The notes beneath the pieces are model-generated. The model made no database searches, had not been told where the DNA came from, and saw nothing but the letters and a program-made list of their open reading frames with translations. 10,527 nucleotides of DNA, taken from NCBI GenBank assembly GCA_035622335.1, contig DASPVO010000070.1, forward strand, positions 1-10,527, written 5' to 3'. The translations under genes and the position numbers were made by a program. This document shows positions 5,269-10,527 of the stretch, one piece after another (the first letter of the stretch is position 1; the number at the start of each line of letters is the position of its first letter). Origin of the DNA: DATJAJ01 sp035622335 (lineage in GTDB: Archaea; Thermoproteota; Nitrososphaeria; Nitrososphaerales; Gagatemarchaeaceae).

Positions 5269-6192
5269 ATGTATCATTGCGATGTCTGTCTCAGAACCTT
5301 GGTGATCAGCCGGAATAGACTCTCTGAGCCCGTCGAAAATAAGCTGCAGGGACAGAGATGTCCAGGTTGTACAGCTGAGCTTTCTGATAACCTGGCGTCC
5401 AAAGACGTCGAACTGCCCATCGCCGTCTCATTCTGGTCACATCCAGACCTGGACCTGTCGTTACAGCGTCCGCAAGTCAAGCGTCCCGGATACGTCTCCG
5501 CTTCGTCGCTCTTCGGGCTGACGTGTCAGCTCTCGTTCATCGACCGTGTAATCTACGGCCTGCGGCCTAATACGCTCACCATGATCAAAGGAGGCCGCAT
5601 CGCTAAGGAGGCCGCAGAACGATACTGTGTCCGTACTACCCTCCCGGAGGAGCAAGGAGGGCTGGGCGGGAGAGCCTTGTTCTTGGACGGCGGGAACAGC
5701 TTCGATGTCTACCTCTTCACTTCCATCGCACGGGAGTATGGTCTTGACCTCAATCACGTGCTGAACAGTTTGGTCGTGTCACGGGCGTTTACACCCTATC
5801 AACTTCTCCATCTCGTCAAGTGCTCAGACGCAATCTTCGATGTTTACCAACCGCGTTTCCTGGTGATATCGGACGTCTTCAGTCTGTTCACCCAGGACTT
5901 CGGAGAAGCCGAGTCTGTGCGGATAGTCCAGAACATAGGACTCGCGAGCAGGAGGATAATCGAAGAAAGAGAGGTTCCGATGGTCATCACGTCCACAGGA
6001 AATAATCGCCTTGAATCGCGGTTCGATGAGTACTGTGACGTCGAGCTTGAACTGACGGAGTCTCAGAGCACGATAGCCTGTACGCTCCTGAAGCATCCCT
6101 CGAGGAAACCTACGGAGTTCGTGCAGGAAGTGAGTCTCGATGGACTAAACCAATCGCTTCTGTCACCTCTGGGGTCGTTCGAGTTTGGGTAG
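5269..6192 (+). CDS. Zinc-finger RecA/RadA-like ATPase paralog with degraded Walker A
   Basis: First gene of the polB2 operon. From ATG 5269 it has 307 residues. C4-x2-C7 and C31-x2-C34 form an N-terminal zinc finger. The rest follows the RadA/RecA core in order: IDRVIYGL near 91, the P-loop position TMIKGGRIAKEAAERY (104-119), ALFLDGGNSFDVYLFTSIAREYGLD (split at 136-145 and 146-160), then RFLVISDVFSLF (196-207), which matches the Walker B strand with D202, and VPMVITSTG (236-244). The P-loop lacks GxxGxGKT, so ATP hydrolysis is doubtful. A non-catalytic partner of RadA or of the polymerase is my inference. An upstream GTG at 5203 adds 22 unconvincing residues. It overlaps the next gene by 8 nt. 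Confidence 0.78.
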   Translation: MYHCDVCLRTLVISRNRLSEPVENKLQGQRCPGCTAELSDNLASKDVELPIAVSFWSHPDLDLSLQRPQVKRPGYVSASSLFGLTCQLSFIDRVIYGLRPNTLTMIKGGRIAKEAAERYCVRTTLPEEQGGLGGRALFLDGGNSFDVYLFTSIAREYGLDLNHVLNSLVVSRAFTPYQLLHLVKCSDAIFDVYQPRFLVISDVFSLFTQDFGEAESVRIVQNIGLASRRIIEEREVPMVITSTGNNRLESRFDEYCDVELELTESQSTIACTLLKHPSRKPTEFVQEVSLDGLNQSLLSPLGSFEFG

Positions 6193-6457
6193 GACGGTAC
6201 CGTCTTTCAGGCTCGCGCTGGAAGACGAGGTGCGAAGTTGGCAGCGCTATCGGAGGTCGTTGGGCGGCTACTCGAAAGAGGCGCTAGAGCGGGTCTTCGG
6301 CGAAGCGCGCCGATACTGCTCTGCCTCTTCCAACGCTGTCCGACCGACGAAGTTCGAAGGGATGCTCATGGCGATCGTTGCCGCGCACGAAACCAGAATG
6401 GAAGTGATTGGCTGCGAGCTGGAAAAGGTGAGACTGGAGATTCGTGTACGAGACTGA
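6185..6457 (+). CDS. Small helical protein of the polB2 operon, copy A
   Basis: 90-residue protein of unknown function starting at TTG 6185, inside the last codons of the RecA-like gene (overlap 8 nt), so translation is probably coupled. It is predicted to be mostly helical, with a charged C-terminal helix (about 66-90). It aligns without gaps to the next gene product: the shared core is A11-L12-x-D14-E15-h-x-S18-W19-Q20-x-aromatic-x3-L26, then F38, R43, A47, E58, M62, E69, L79, R83 and E85. The pair therefore looks like an old tandem duplication. A scaffolding or polymerase-binding role is inferred from context only. Confidence 0.8.
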   Translation: MGRTVPSFRLALEDEVRSWQRYRRSLGGYSKEALERVFGEARRYCSASSNAVRPTKFEGMLMAIVAAHETRMEVIGCELEKVRLEIRVRD

Positions 6458-6731
6458 AGACGACGCCGGCAGAGCTCTGAAAGACGAGCTGAGCAGTTGG
6501 CAGCCGTTTTTGGACGCGCTCAGAATCGAAGACAGGATCGTGATGAGGACGTTGTTCGAGGGATGCTTCAGGTTCTCCGAGGCTATCGAGTCGTCTGGGA
6601 AACGGTATCTGGTCGAGCCGTTCTTCATGACGGTCCTTCTGCTTCAAGAGGAGAAGGTGCGGGCGCTAGAGAGCCAGCTTGGTGCGCTCCGCGAGGAGTT
6701 GGAAGAGTGGAAGTCGAAGGCTGGATCTTAG
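6444..6731 (+). CDS. Small coiled-coil protein of the polB2 operon, copy B
   Basis: 95-residue paralog of the preceding product, starting at GTG 6444 with a 14-nt overlap. GGAG at 6436-6439 is a plausible ribosome site. It keeps the ALKDELSSWQPF core (11-22) and ends in a strongly predicted coiled coil, about residues 66-92, with heptad leucines and many Glu/Lys/Arg. A partner-binding subunit, perhaps a heterodimer with copy A, is plausible. The next gene begins within its last 25 nt. I recognise no named family. Confidence 0.82.
   Translation: MYETEDDAGRALKDELSSWQPFLDALRIEDRIVMRTLFEGCFRFSEAIESSGKRYLVEPFFMTVLLLQEEKVRALESQLGALREELEEWKSKAGS
6693..6698 (+). promoter_or_regulatory. Ribosome binding site supporting the GTG start of polB2
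   Basis: GAGGAG ends 8 nt before GTG 6707. A competing GGGAGG stretch precedes ATG 6758, but that start would remove the GWILDAYP segment, which looks like the opening strand of the polymerase N-terminal domain. Confidence 0.5.
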
Positions 6732-8980
6732 ACGCGTATCCTGGGAGGGCTGGAGAGATGGTCGTCTGGCTGAAGGAACCAGACGGCAAGGCCGTGCGCC
6801 TCACCGACGGTTGGACAAATTGCATCTACGTCTCAGCTGACGAGAAATCCTCGCTTGATTATCTCACCACTCGGAAGGAGGTCAAGTCGCTCGTCGCATC
6901 GACAGACTTCGTGAAGAAAAGAGAGAGGGTTTCAGACTTTGAGGAACGCGTGGTTCTGCGGCTGGTTCTGCGGGAGGCTGACAAGGCGGAGATGCTCGCA
7001 AAGGAGGTCGAAGCGCTTGCAGAGTTTGGCGAATACAGGATATACAACGCCGACCTGCTCCCCGCACAGACATACTTCGTAGAGAAAGACCTCTTTCCGC
7101 TAGCTAAGGTGAGAGTGCAGAGCGAGGGAGGTGTCATACGCTGGGAGATGCTCGATTCCATATGCTCCTCGACCTACGAGATTCCTCCGTTGAGAAGGGC
7201 TGTCCTTCGCGTGGAACCGGGCGGAGGAAGGATTCCCAAGATGAGCGATCCCATCGGAAGAATCGTCCTCTTCACCGCCGACGGCGATCAGAAGGAAATC
7301 TGCGGCGGGAGCGAGGTTGAGAAGATTCTGGAACTGGTGGAAACCGTGAACGAAGCCGACCCAGACATCATCTTCGTCGAAGACGGAGACGAGTTCACTA
7401 CGCACTACCTGGTGGAGAGGGCGTTCGCAAACGGCATACTTTCTCGGCTGGTGCTTTCTAGAGACCCCGTGCCGATGAGGAGGCTCACCAAGCGGGGTAG
7501 CTCTTACTTTACCTATGGGAAGGTCATGCACACGCCTTCCTCTCACAGGCTCTACGGAAGGCTGAACTTCGATTCCGAGAGGCACTTCGTCTTCAACGAC
7601 CTGGGGCTCGACGGGCTCTTCGAGGTCGCGAGGCTGTGTCGAATGCCTCTGCACAAGGGGAGCAGAGCGTCCATCGGTAAATGCCTCAGCAGCATGCAGT
7701 TTAACGTGGCTCATCGAGACAACACGCTAATCCCGTGGAAGCCCACGAGGGCGGAGGTACCTAAGACGGCCAGGCAGCTGTTGACTGGCGACCGAGGCGG
7801 GTTCGTCTACGAGCCGAGGGTTGGGGTGCACGAGAGGGTCGGCGAGATAGACTTCACCAGCCTCTACCCCTCGATAATGACGAAGTACAACATAAGCGCT
7901 GAGACCGTCCTCTGTGAATGCTGCAGAGGTTCGAAGGTTCGCGTGCCGGACATCGGCTACAACATCTGTGAGCGGAGGAGAGGGGTCATCCCGAGGAGCC
8001 TCGAGTTGATTCTGGAGAAACGGATGACCTACAAGAAGATGAAAGGAGAGGAGACTGCGCTGAGAAAAGTCTACGAGGCCAGGGCCGACGCGCTCAAAGG
8101 GATCCTGGTCTGCTCGTTTGGATACCTTTCGTACCGCAACGCGAAGTTCGGTCTGATCGACTGTCACGTCGCGGTCTGTGCCTATGCGAGGAGGACCCTG
8201 CTTCAAAGTGTCCGGGTTGCAGAGAGACTTGGGTTTGAGGTGGTGCACGGAATCGTGGATTCGCTATGGGTAAAGAAGGACAGGGCGACGCCGGAAGACT
8301 TCGAGACACTGCGGGCGGAAATCGAGAGGGAGACTGGACTTCCGCTTTCATTCGAGGGGATCTACAGATGGGTGGCGTTCCTTCCAAGCAGGATTCATCG
8401 CGGTGTTCCCGTGCTGAACCGGTACTTTGGCGTCTATGAGGACGGCTCACTGAAGCTCAGGGGTATTGAAGAGAGACGGCGGGATACGGCCAGGCTCGTA
8501 AAGAACTGCCAACTGGAGATACTGAAGCTCCTCGCGACAGCGGAAGACCTGAAGGGGACGAGAAGTTTGCTGCCCGCGGCTCTGGACATCCTTAGGTCGT
8601 ATGCAGACTTTGTGAGAAGCGGGGAGGCGAGTCTCGGCGACCTGGTGATAGCGAACAGGCTTTCGAAGAAAGCCGATGAATACAAGGTGACGACCGCGCA
8701 GTCCGCGGCTGTCGCACAGCTCAAAGAGAACGGTCTGGAGCTGCAGGCGGGGCAGAACGTGGCGTACGTGATAACGAACCAGAGGTCTGCTGACATCTAC
8801 CGCAAGTCTCGGCCCTTTGAACTGACCGATGAGGCCACCGAGTACGACAAGGAGGCTTACGTCGCGCTGCTGGTAAGAGGGGTCTCGAGCATATTAACCC
8901 CGTTCGGGTTCACGGAGGAAGCGCTGTCGGATGTGGCCAAGCGCGGGACGGAGAGCGTACCTCTCGCTAGCTCAGTTTGA
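6707..8980 (+). CDS. polB2: PolB2-type family B DNA polymerase, exonuclease apparently inactive
   Basis: 757-residue polymerase from GTG 6707. Motif A is DFTSLYPSI with D382 and steric-gate Y387. Motif B is KGILVCSFGYL with K464. Motif C reads HGIVDS (514-519): the first Asp of the usual DTD is Ile, while D518, equivalent to the essential metal-binding Asp of RB69 polymerase, is kept. The exonuclease fold is present but RVE (168-170) replaces DIE and EFTTHYL (229-235) lacks the exo II Asp, so proofreading is probably absent. C403, C405, C406 and C421 form a likely zinc knuckle between motifs A and B. Family members such as Sulfolobus Dpo2 are linked to DNA-damage tolerance. It overlaps the previous gene by 25 nt and converges on the ybjQ-like gene with a 14-nt overlap. 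Confidence 0.92.
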   Translation: MEVEGWILDAYPGRAGEMVVWLKEPDGKAVRLTDGWTNCIYVSADEKSSLDYLTTRKEVKSLVASTDFVKKRERVSDFEERVVLRLVLREADKAEMLAKEVEALAEFGEYRIYNADLLPAQTYFVEKDLFPLAKVRVQSEGGVIRWEMLDSICSSTYEIPPLRRAVLRVEPGGGRIPKMSDPIGRIVLFTADGDQKEICGGSEVEKILELVETVNEADPDIIFVEDGDEFTTHYLVERAFANGILSRLVLSRDPVPMRRLTKRGSSYFTYGKVMHTPSSHRLYGRLNFDSERHFVFNDLGLDGLFEVARLCRMPLHKGSRASIGKCLSSMQFNVAHRDNTLIPWKPTRAEVPKTARQLLTGDRGGFVYEPRVGVHERVGEIDFTSLYPSIMTKYNISAETVLCECCRGSKVRVPDIGYNICERRRGVIPRSLELILEKRMTYKKMKGEETALRKVYEARADALKGILVCSFGYLSYRNAKFGLIDCHVAVCAYARRTLLQSVRVAERLGFEVVHGIVDSLWVKKDRATPEDFETLRAEIERETGLPLSFEGIYRWVAFLPSRIHRGVPVLNRYFGVYEDGSLKLRGIEERRRDTARLVKNCQLEILKLLATAEDLKGTRSLLPAALDILRSYADFVRSGEASLGDLVIANRLSKKADEYKVTTAQSAAVAQLKENGLELQAGQNVAYVITNQRSADIYRKSRPFELTDEATEYDKEAYVALLVRGVSSILTPFGFTEEALSDVAKRGTESVPLASSV

Positions 8981-9314
8981 CGGATTGAGCTGAGTCGGTG
9001 CTCGGAGACAAGACGACGGCAGTACCGAAGGCTATTATCTCGTCCATCGTGGTACCAATCTCCGTCGAGTCGAACATTACGCTGATCACGGCGTTCGCTC
9101 CAATGCTCGCCGCGTGCTCAGACAGCCTGTCGAGCGCCTGCTGCCTTGCTTGGTGCGCCATCTCGGTGTATTCGCTTATTTCGCCTCCCTTCAGCGTGCG
9201 AAGGCCAGCCATAATGTTGCCGCCAAGACCCCTCGACCTCACGGTTATCCCGTAGACCATGCCTAGGATTTTGTCTATCTTGTAACCCGAGGCGTAGTTT
9301 GACGTAAGCAGCAT
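8967..9314 (-). CDS. YbjQ/UPF0145 family protein
   Basis: 115 residues matching the YbjQ (DUF74, putative heavy-metal-binding) family: MLLTSNYASGYKIDKILGMV opens the domain, then RSRGLGGNIMAGLRTLKGGEI, EYTEMAHQARQQALDRL and GANAVISVMFDSTEIG, ending in AFGTAVVL. These proteins form small oligomers; their role is not established. ATG 9314 gives a complete domain, but the frame stays open upstream through a convincing zinc ribbon (see 9315-9413), so the real protein is probably longer. Its stop lies 14 nt inside the convergent polB2 end. Confidence 0.9.
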   Translation of the reverse strand: MLLTSNYASGYKIDKILGMVYGITVRSRGLGGNIMAGLRTLKGGEISEYTEMAHQARQQALDRLSEHAASIGANAVISVMFDSTEIGTTMDEIIAFGTAVVLSPSTDSAQSVKLS

Positions 9315-9413
9315 GACCGATTTTGCACCCGAGCCTAGCGACGCTCCACAGGCTGGGCAGAAGGTAGCGTTGTCAGAAACGGGCTTTCCGCAGTTAGGGC
9401 AGTTCGTGGTATG
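9315..9413 (-). other. In-frame zinc-ribbon coding extension of the YbjQ gene without a standard start
   Basis: Reading upstream of ATG 9314 in the same frame gives NCPNCGKPVSDNATFCPACG followed by a short Ser/Gly linker into the YbjQ domain. Two CxxC pairs (9390-9401 and 9348-9359) make a classic archaeal zinc ribbon. The frame is open back to TAA 9441-9443, yet that interval contains no ATG, GTG or TTG. GGAGGG at about 9415-9420 sits where a ribosome site would be, pointing at a start near 9405-9413. Either an unusual start codon is used or the sequence has an error there. Confidence 0.75.
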
Positions 9414-9464
9414 ACCCTCCGCTCTACCACCCGAAAAGTCTTACGACCTCTTGTCTTGCCGCGT

Positions 9465-10199
9465 CTAAGTGGTCGAGGTGGAATTGACGTTCAGCATGTA
9501 GATTTGCTGTATTTCCGCGTCGAGAGGGCTCTGAGGCTGGCATGTCAGGTCGCCGCTCGACTGACACTGAGGGTTGACGGGCAGGTCTGATATGGCCACT
9601 GCGACGTTCATCCCGCTTACGACCTGTCCGAATACGGTGTAGAGACCGTTGAGGCTAGGGTTGTCCTGCATGTTGATGAAGAACTGAGAGCTCCCGCTGT
9701 TGTTGCTCGAGCCCCTGGCCATTCCCAGGTACCCATAGTCGTTGTCCAGCCCCTGGACGATCTCCAGGGGGACGGTCTGCGGTGAACTCGTATCCCCCCA
9801 CTCGCTCTCCACGCCTCCGCCATCTTTGGTTGTCGGGTCCCCCGTCTGTATGACGAATCCTTGAACAATCCTGTGCCAGACGAGGCCGTTGTAGAAGCCT
9901 TGATTGATCAGTCCGACTATGTTGTTGACGGTCTTCGGAGTTTGTGACTGGAAGAGCGCGAAGACCATGTATCCCGTCCCAGATCCATCCTTCGTGACCA
10001 CGCACGCGTAGAGGTCACCCGCAACCGGGTTTGAAACGGCGCAACCTGATGCAGATGTCGTGGTTTTGGTCGCTCTGCTCGAGACATAGAGGTAGGCGCC
10101 TGTGGCCGCGGCCACGAGAATTATGACTAAGGCCAGGCTCACGTAGAGCCTGCGATTCCTCTTCTGTGCCTGTTCCCTTCGCCTCCTGCTGTGAGGCAT
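9465..10199 (-). CDS. Membrane-anchored cyclophilin-type peptidyl-prolyl isomerase
   Basis: Isomerase that speeds proline cis-trans switching during folding. Residues 1-17 are strongly basic, about 18-39 form a transmembrane anchor, then a Thr/Ser linker leads to a cyclophilin domain outside the membrane. FYNGLVWHRIVQGFVIQTGD (102-121) contains catalytic R110 plus F115 and Q118; GYLGMARGSSNNSGSSQFFI and LYTVFGQVVSGMNV complete the fold. The cyclosporin-contact Trp is replaced by Ser near 182 and the His near 187 by Tyr, as in many microbial forms. Cysteine pairs C53/C66 and C212/C220 could form disulfides, in keeping with an extracellular site. The start is ATG 10199. Confidence 0.95.
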   Translation of the reverse strand: MPHSRRRREQAQKRNRRLYVSLALVIILVAAATGAYLYVSSRATKTTTSASGCAVSNPVAGDLYACVVTKDGSGTGYMVFALFQSQTPKTVNNIVGLINQGFYNGLVWHRIVQGFVIQTGDPTTKDGGGVESEWGDTSSPQTVPLEIVQGLDNDYGYLGMARGSSNNSGSSQFFINMQDNPSLNGLYTVFGQVVSGMNVAVAISDLPVNPQCQSSGDLTCQPQSPLDAEIQQIYMLNVNSTSTT

Positions 10200-10284
10200 G
10201 CGGCAATCGCCTCACAAACAGGCGTTCAAATGTCGTTCGGTATCGTATTTTGAGCTCGATTCTGGGCTGTTCTAAAGCAAGCCG

Positions 10285-10291
10285 TTATAAA
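10285..10291 (+). promoter_or_regulatory. TATA box of alba
   Basis: TTATAAA centred 28 nt before the alba ATG, predicting a leaderless or nearly leaderless transcript. It lies in the 116-nt divergent gap shared with the cyclophilin gene. Confidence 0.75.
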
Positions 10292-10315
10292 GGCAGGAAG
10301 GAATGGTGTTCTCAT

Positions 10316-10527
10316 ATGTCGGAACAGACCAAGACTGTGATTGTCGGACAGTCAAAGCCTCTGCTCAACTACGTGACAGCGTGCATCACCATGTTCAACA
10401 GCGGTGCAGAGCACGTGGTGCTGAGGGCTCGTGGCGAGGCAATCAACGTCGCGGTCGACGTGGCTCAGGTCCTGAAGAAGCGGTTCGTGAGCAACGTTGA
10501 GATCTCCAACATAACCATCGACGGCGA
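10316..10527 (+). CDS. alba: Alba DNA/RNA-binding chromatin protein (3' partial)
   Basis: Start of the abundant archaeal nucleoid protein that coats DNA and RNA as dimers. From ATG 10316 the visible residues include VIVGQSKPLLNYVTACI, the signature nucleic-acid-binding segment with the Lys that is acetylated in Sulfolobus Alba (K14 of SKPLLNYV here), then GAEHVVLRARGEAINVAVD and RFVSNVEISNI. About 70 of the usual 90-100 residues are present; the rest is beyond the window. A good TATA box precedes it. Confidence 0.97.
   Translation, partial: MSEQTKTVIVGQSKPLLNYVTACITMFNSGAEHVVLRARGEAINVAVDVAQVLKKRFVSNVEISNITIDG

Noticed and set aside
6497..6706. N-terminal 70-residue extension of the polymerase ORF
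   Set aside because: It runs in another frame through the small copy B gene and its residues look like out-of-frame shadow sequence; the polymerase domain begins at about 6707.
7100..7714. 204-codon minus-strand ORF inside polB2
   Set aside because: Antisense shadow of a GC-rich polymerase gene whose own frame has all motifs.

Overview
The window looks like a GC-rich chromosomal stretch from a TACK-type archaeon. It encodes Alba chromatin protein, an archaeal Y-family polymerase (Dpo4 type), a PolB2-type family B polymerase and an archaeal ValRS. Two tRNA genes are interrupted by introns with bulge-helix-bulge splice structures. Several genes have TATA boxes about 26-28 nt ahead of the start codon, the spacing expected for leaderless mRNAs. 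Most start codons I favour are TTG or GTG. A Thaumarchaeota/Nitrososphaeria or related deep lineage is my guess; the sequence alone does not settle it.

Layout. The window opens inside valS (2-736, +). A 34-residue CxxC/CxxC microprotein follows (809-913, +) and converges on an aldo/keto reductase (920-1744, -). tRNA-Thr(TGT) with a 14-nt intron lies at 1807-1894 (+). The minus-strand block 4331-1915 holds a membrane-anchored methyltransferase, a tRNA-Pro(CGG) that appears to carry two introns (3475-3601), dpo4 (2309-3403), and 4 nt later a SWIM zinc-finger protein (1915-2304). At 4415-5134 (+) is a membrane-anchored protein of unknown function, divergent from the methyltransferase.

The most interesting part is 5269-8980 (+). 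Four tightly overlapping genes encode a zinc-finger RecA/RadA-like protein with a degraded Walker A motif, two small proteins that align to each other without gaps, and a PolB2-type polymerase. That polymerase has an apparently dead exonuclease and a modified motif C that keeps the catalytic Asp. I read this as a candidate archaeal translesion or mutasome-like module, analogous in logic to bacterial ImuA-ImuB-DnaE2. Dpo4 and a Shu2/SWS1-like SWIM protein sit about 2 kb away. Together these suggest a neighbourhood devoted to DNA damage tolerance.

The right end holds a YbjQ-family protein (8967-9314, -), with an in-frame zinc ribbon upstream that lacks a recognisable start codon. It is followed by a membrane-anchored cyclophilin PPIase (9465-10199, -) and the start of alba (10316 onward, +), which runs off the window. 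No gene-free stretch exceeds 300 bases. I saw no CRISPR array, insertion sequence or long repeat.
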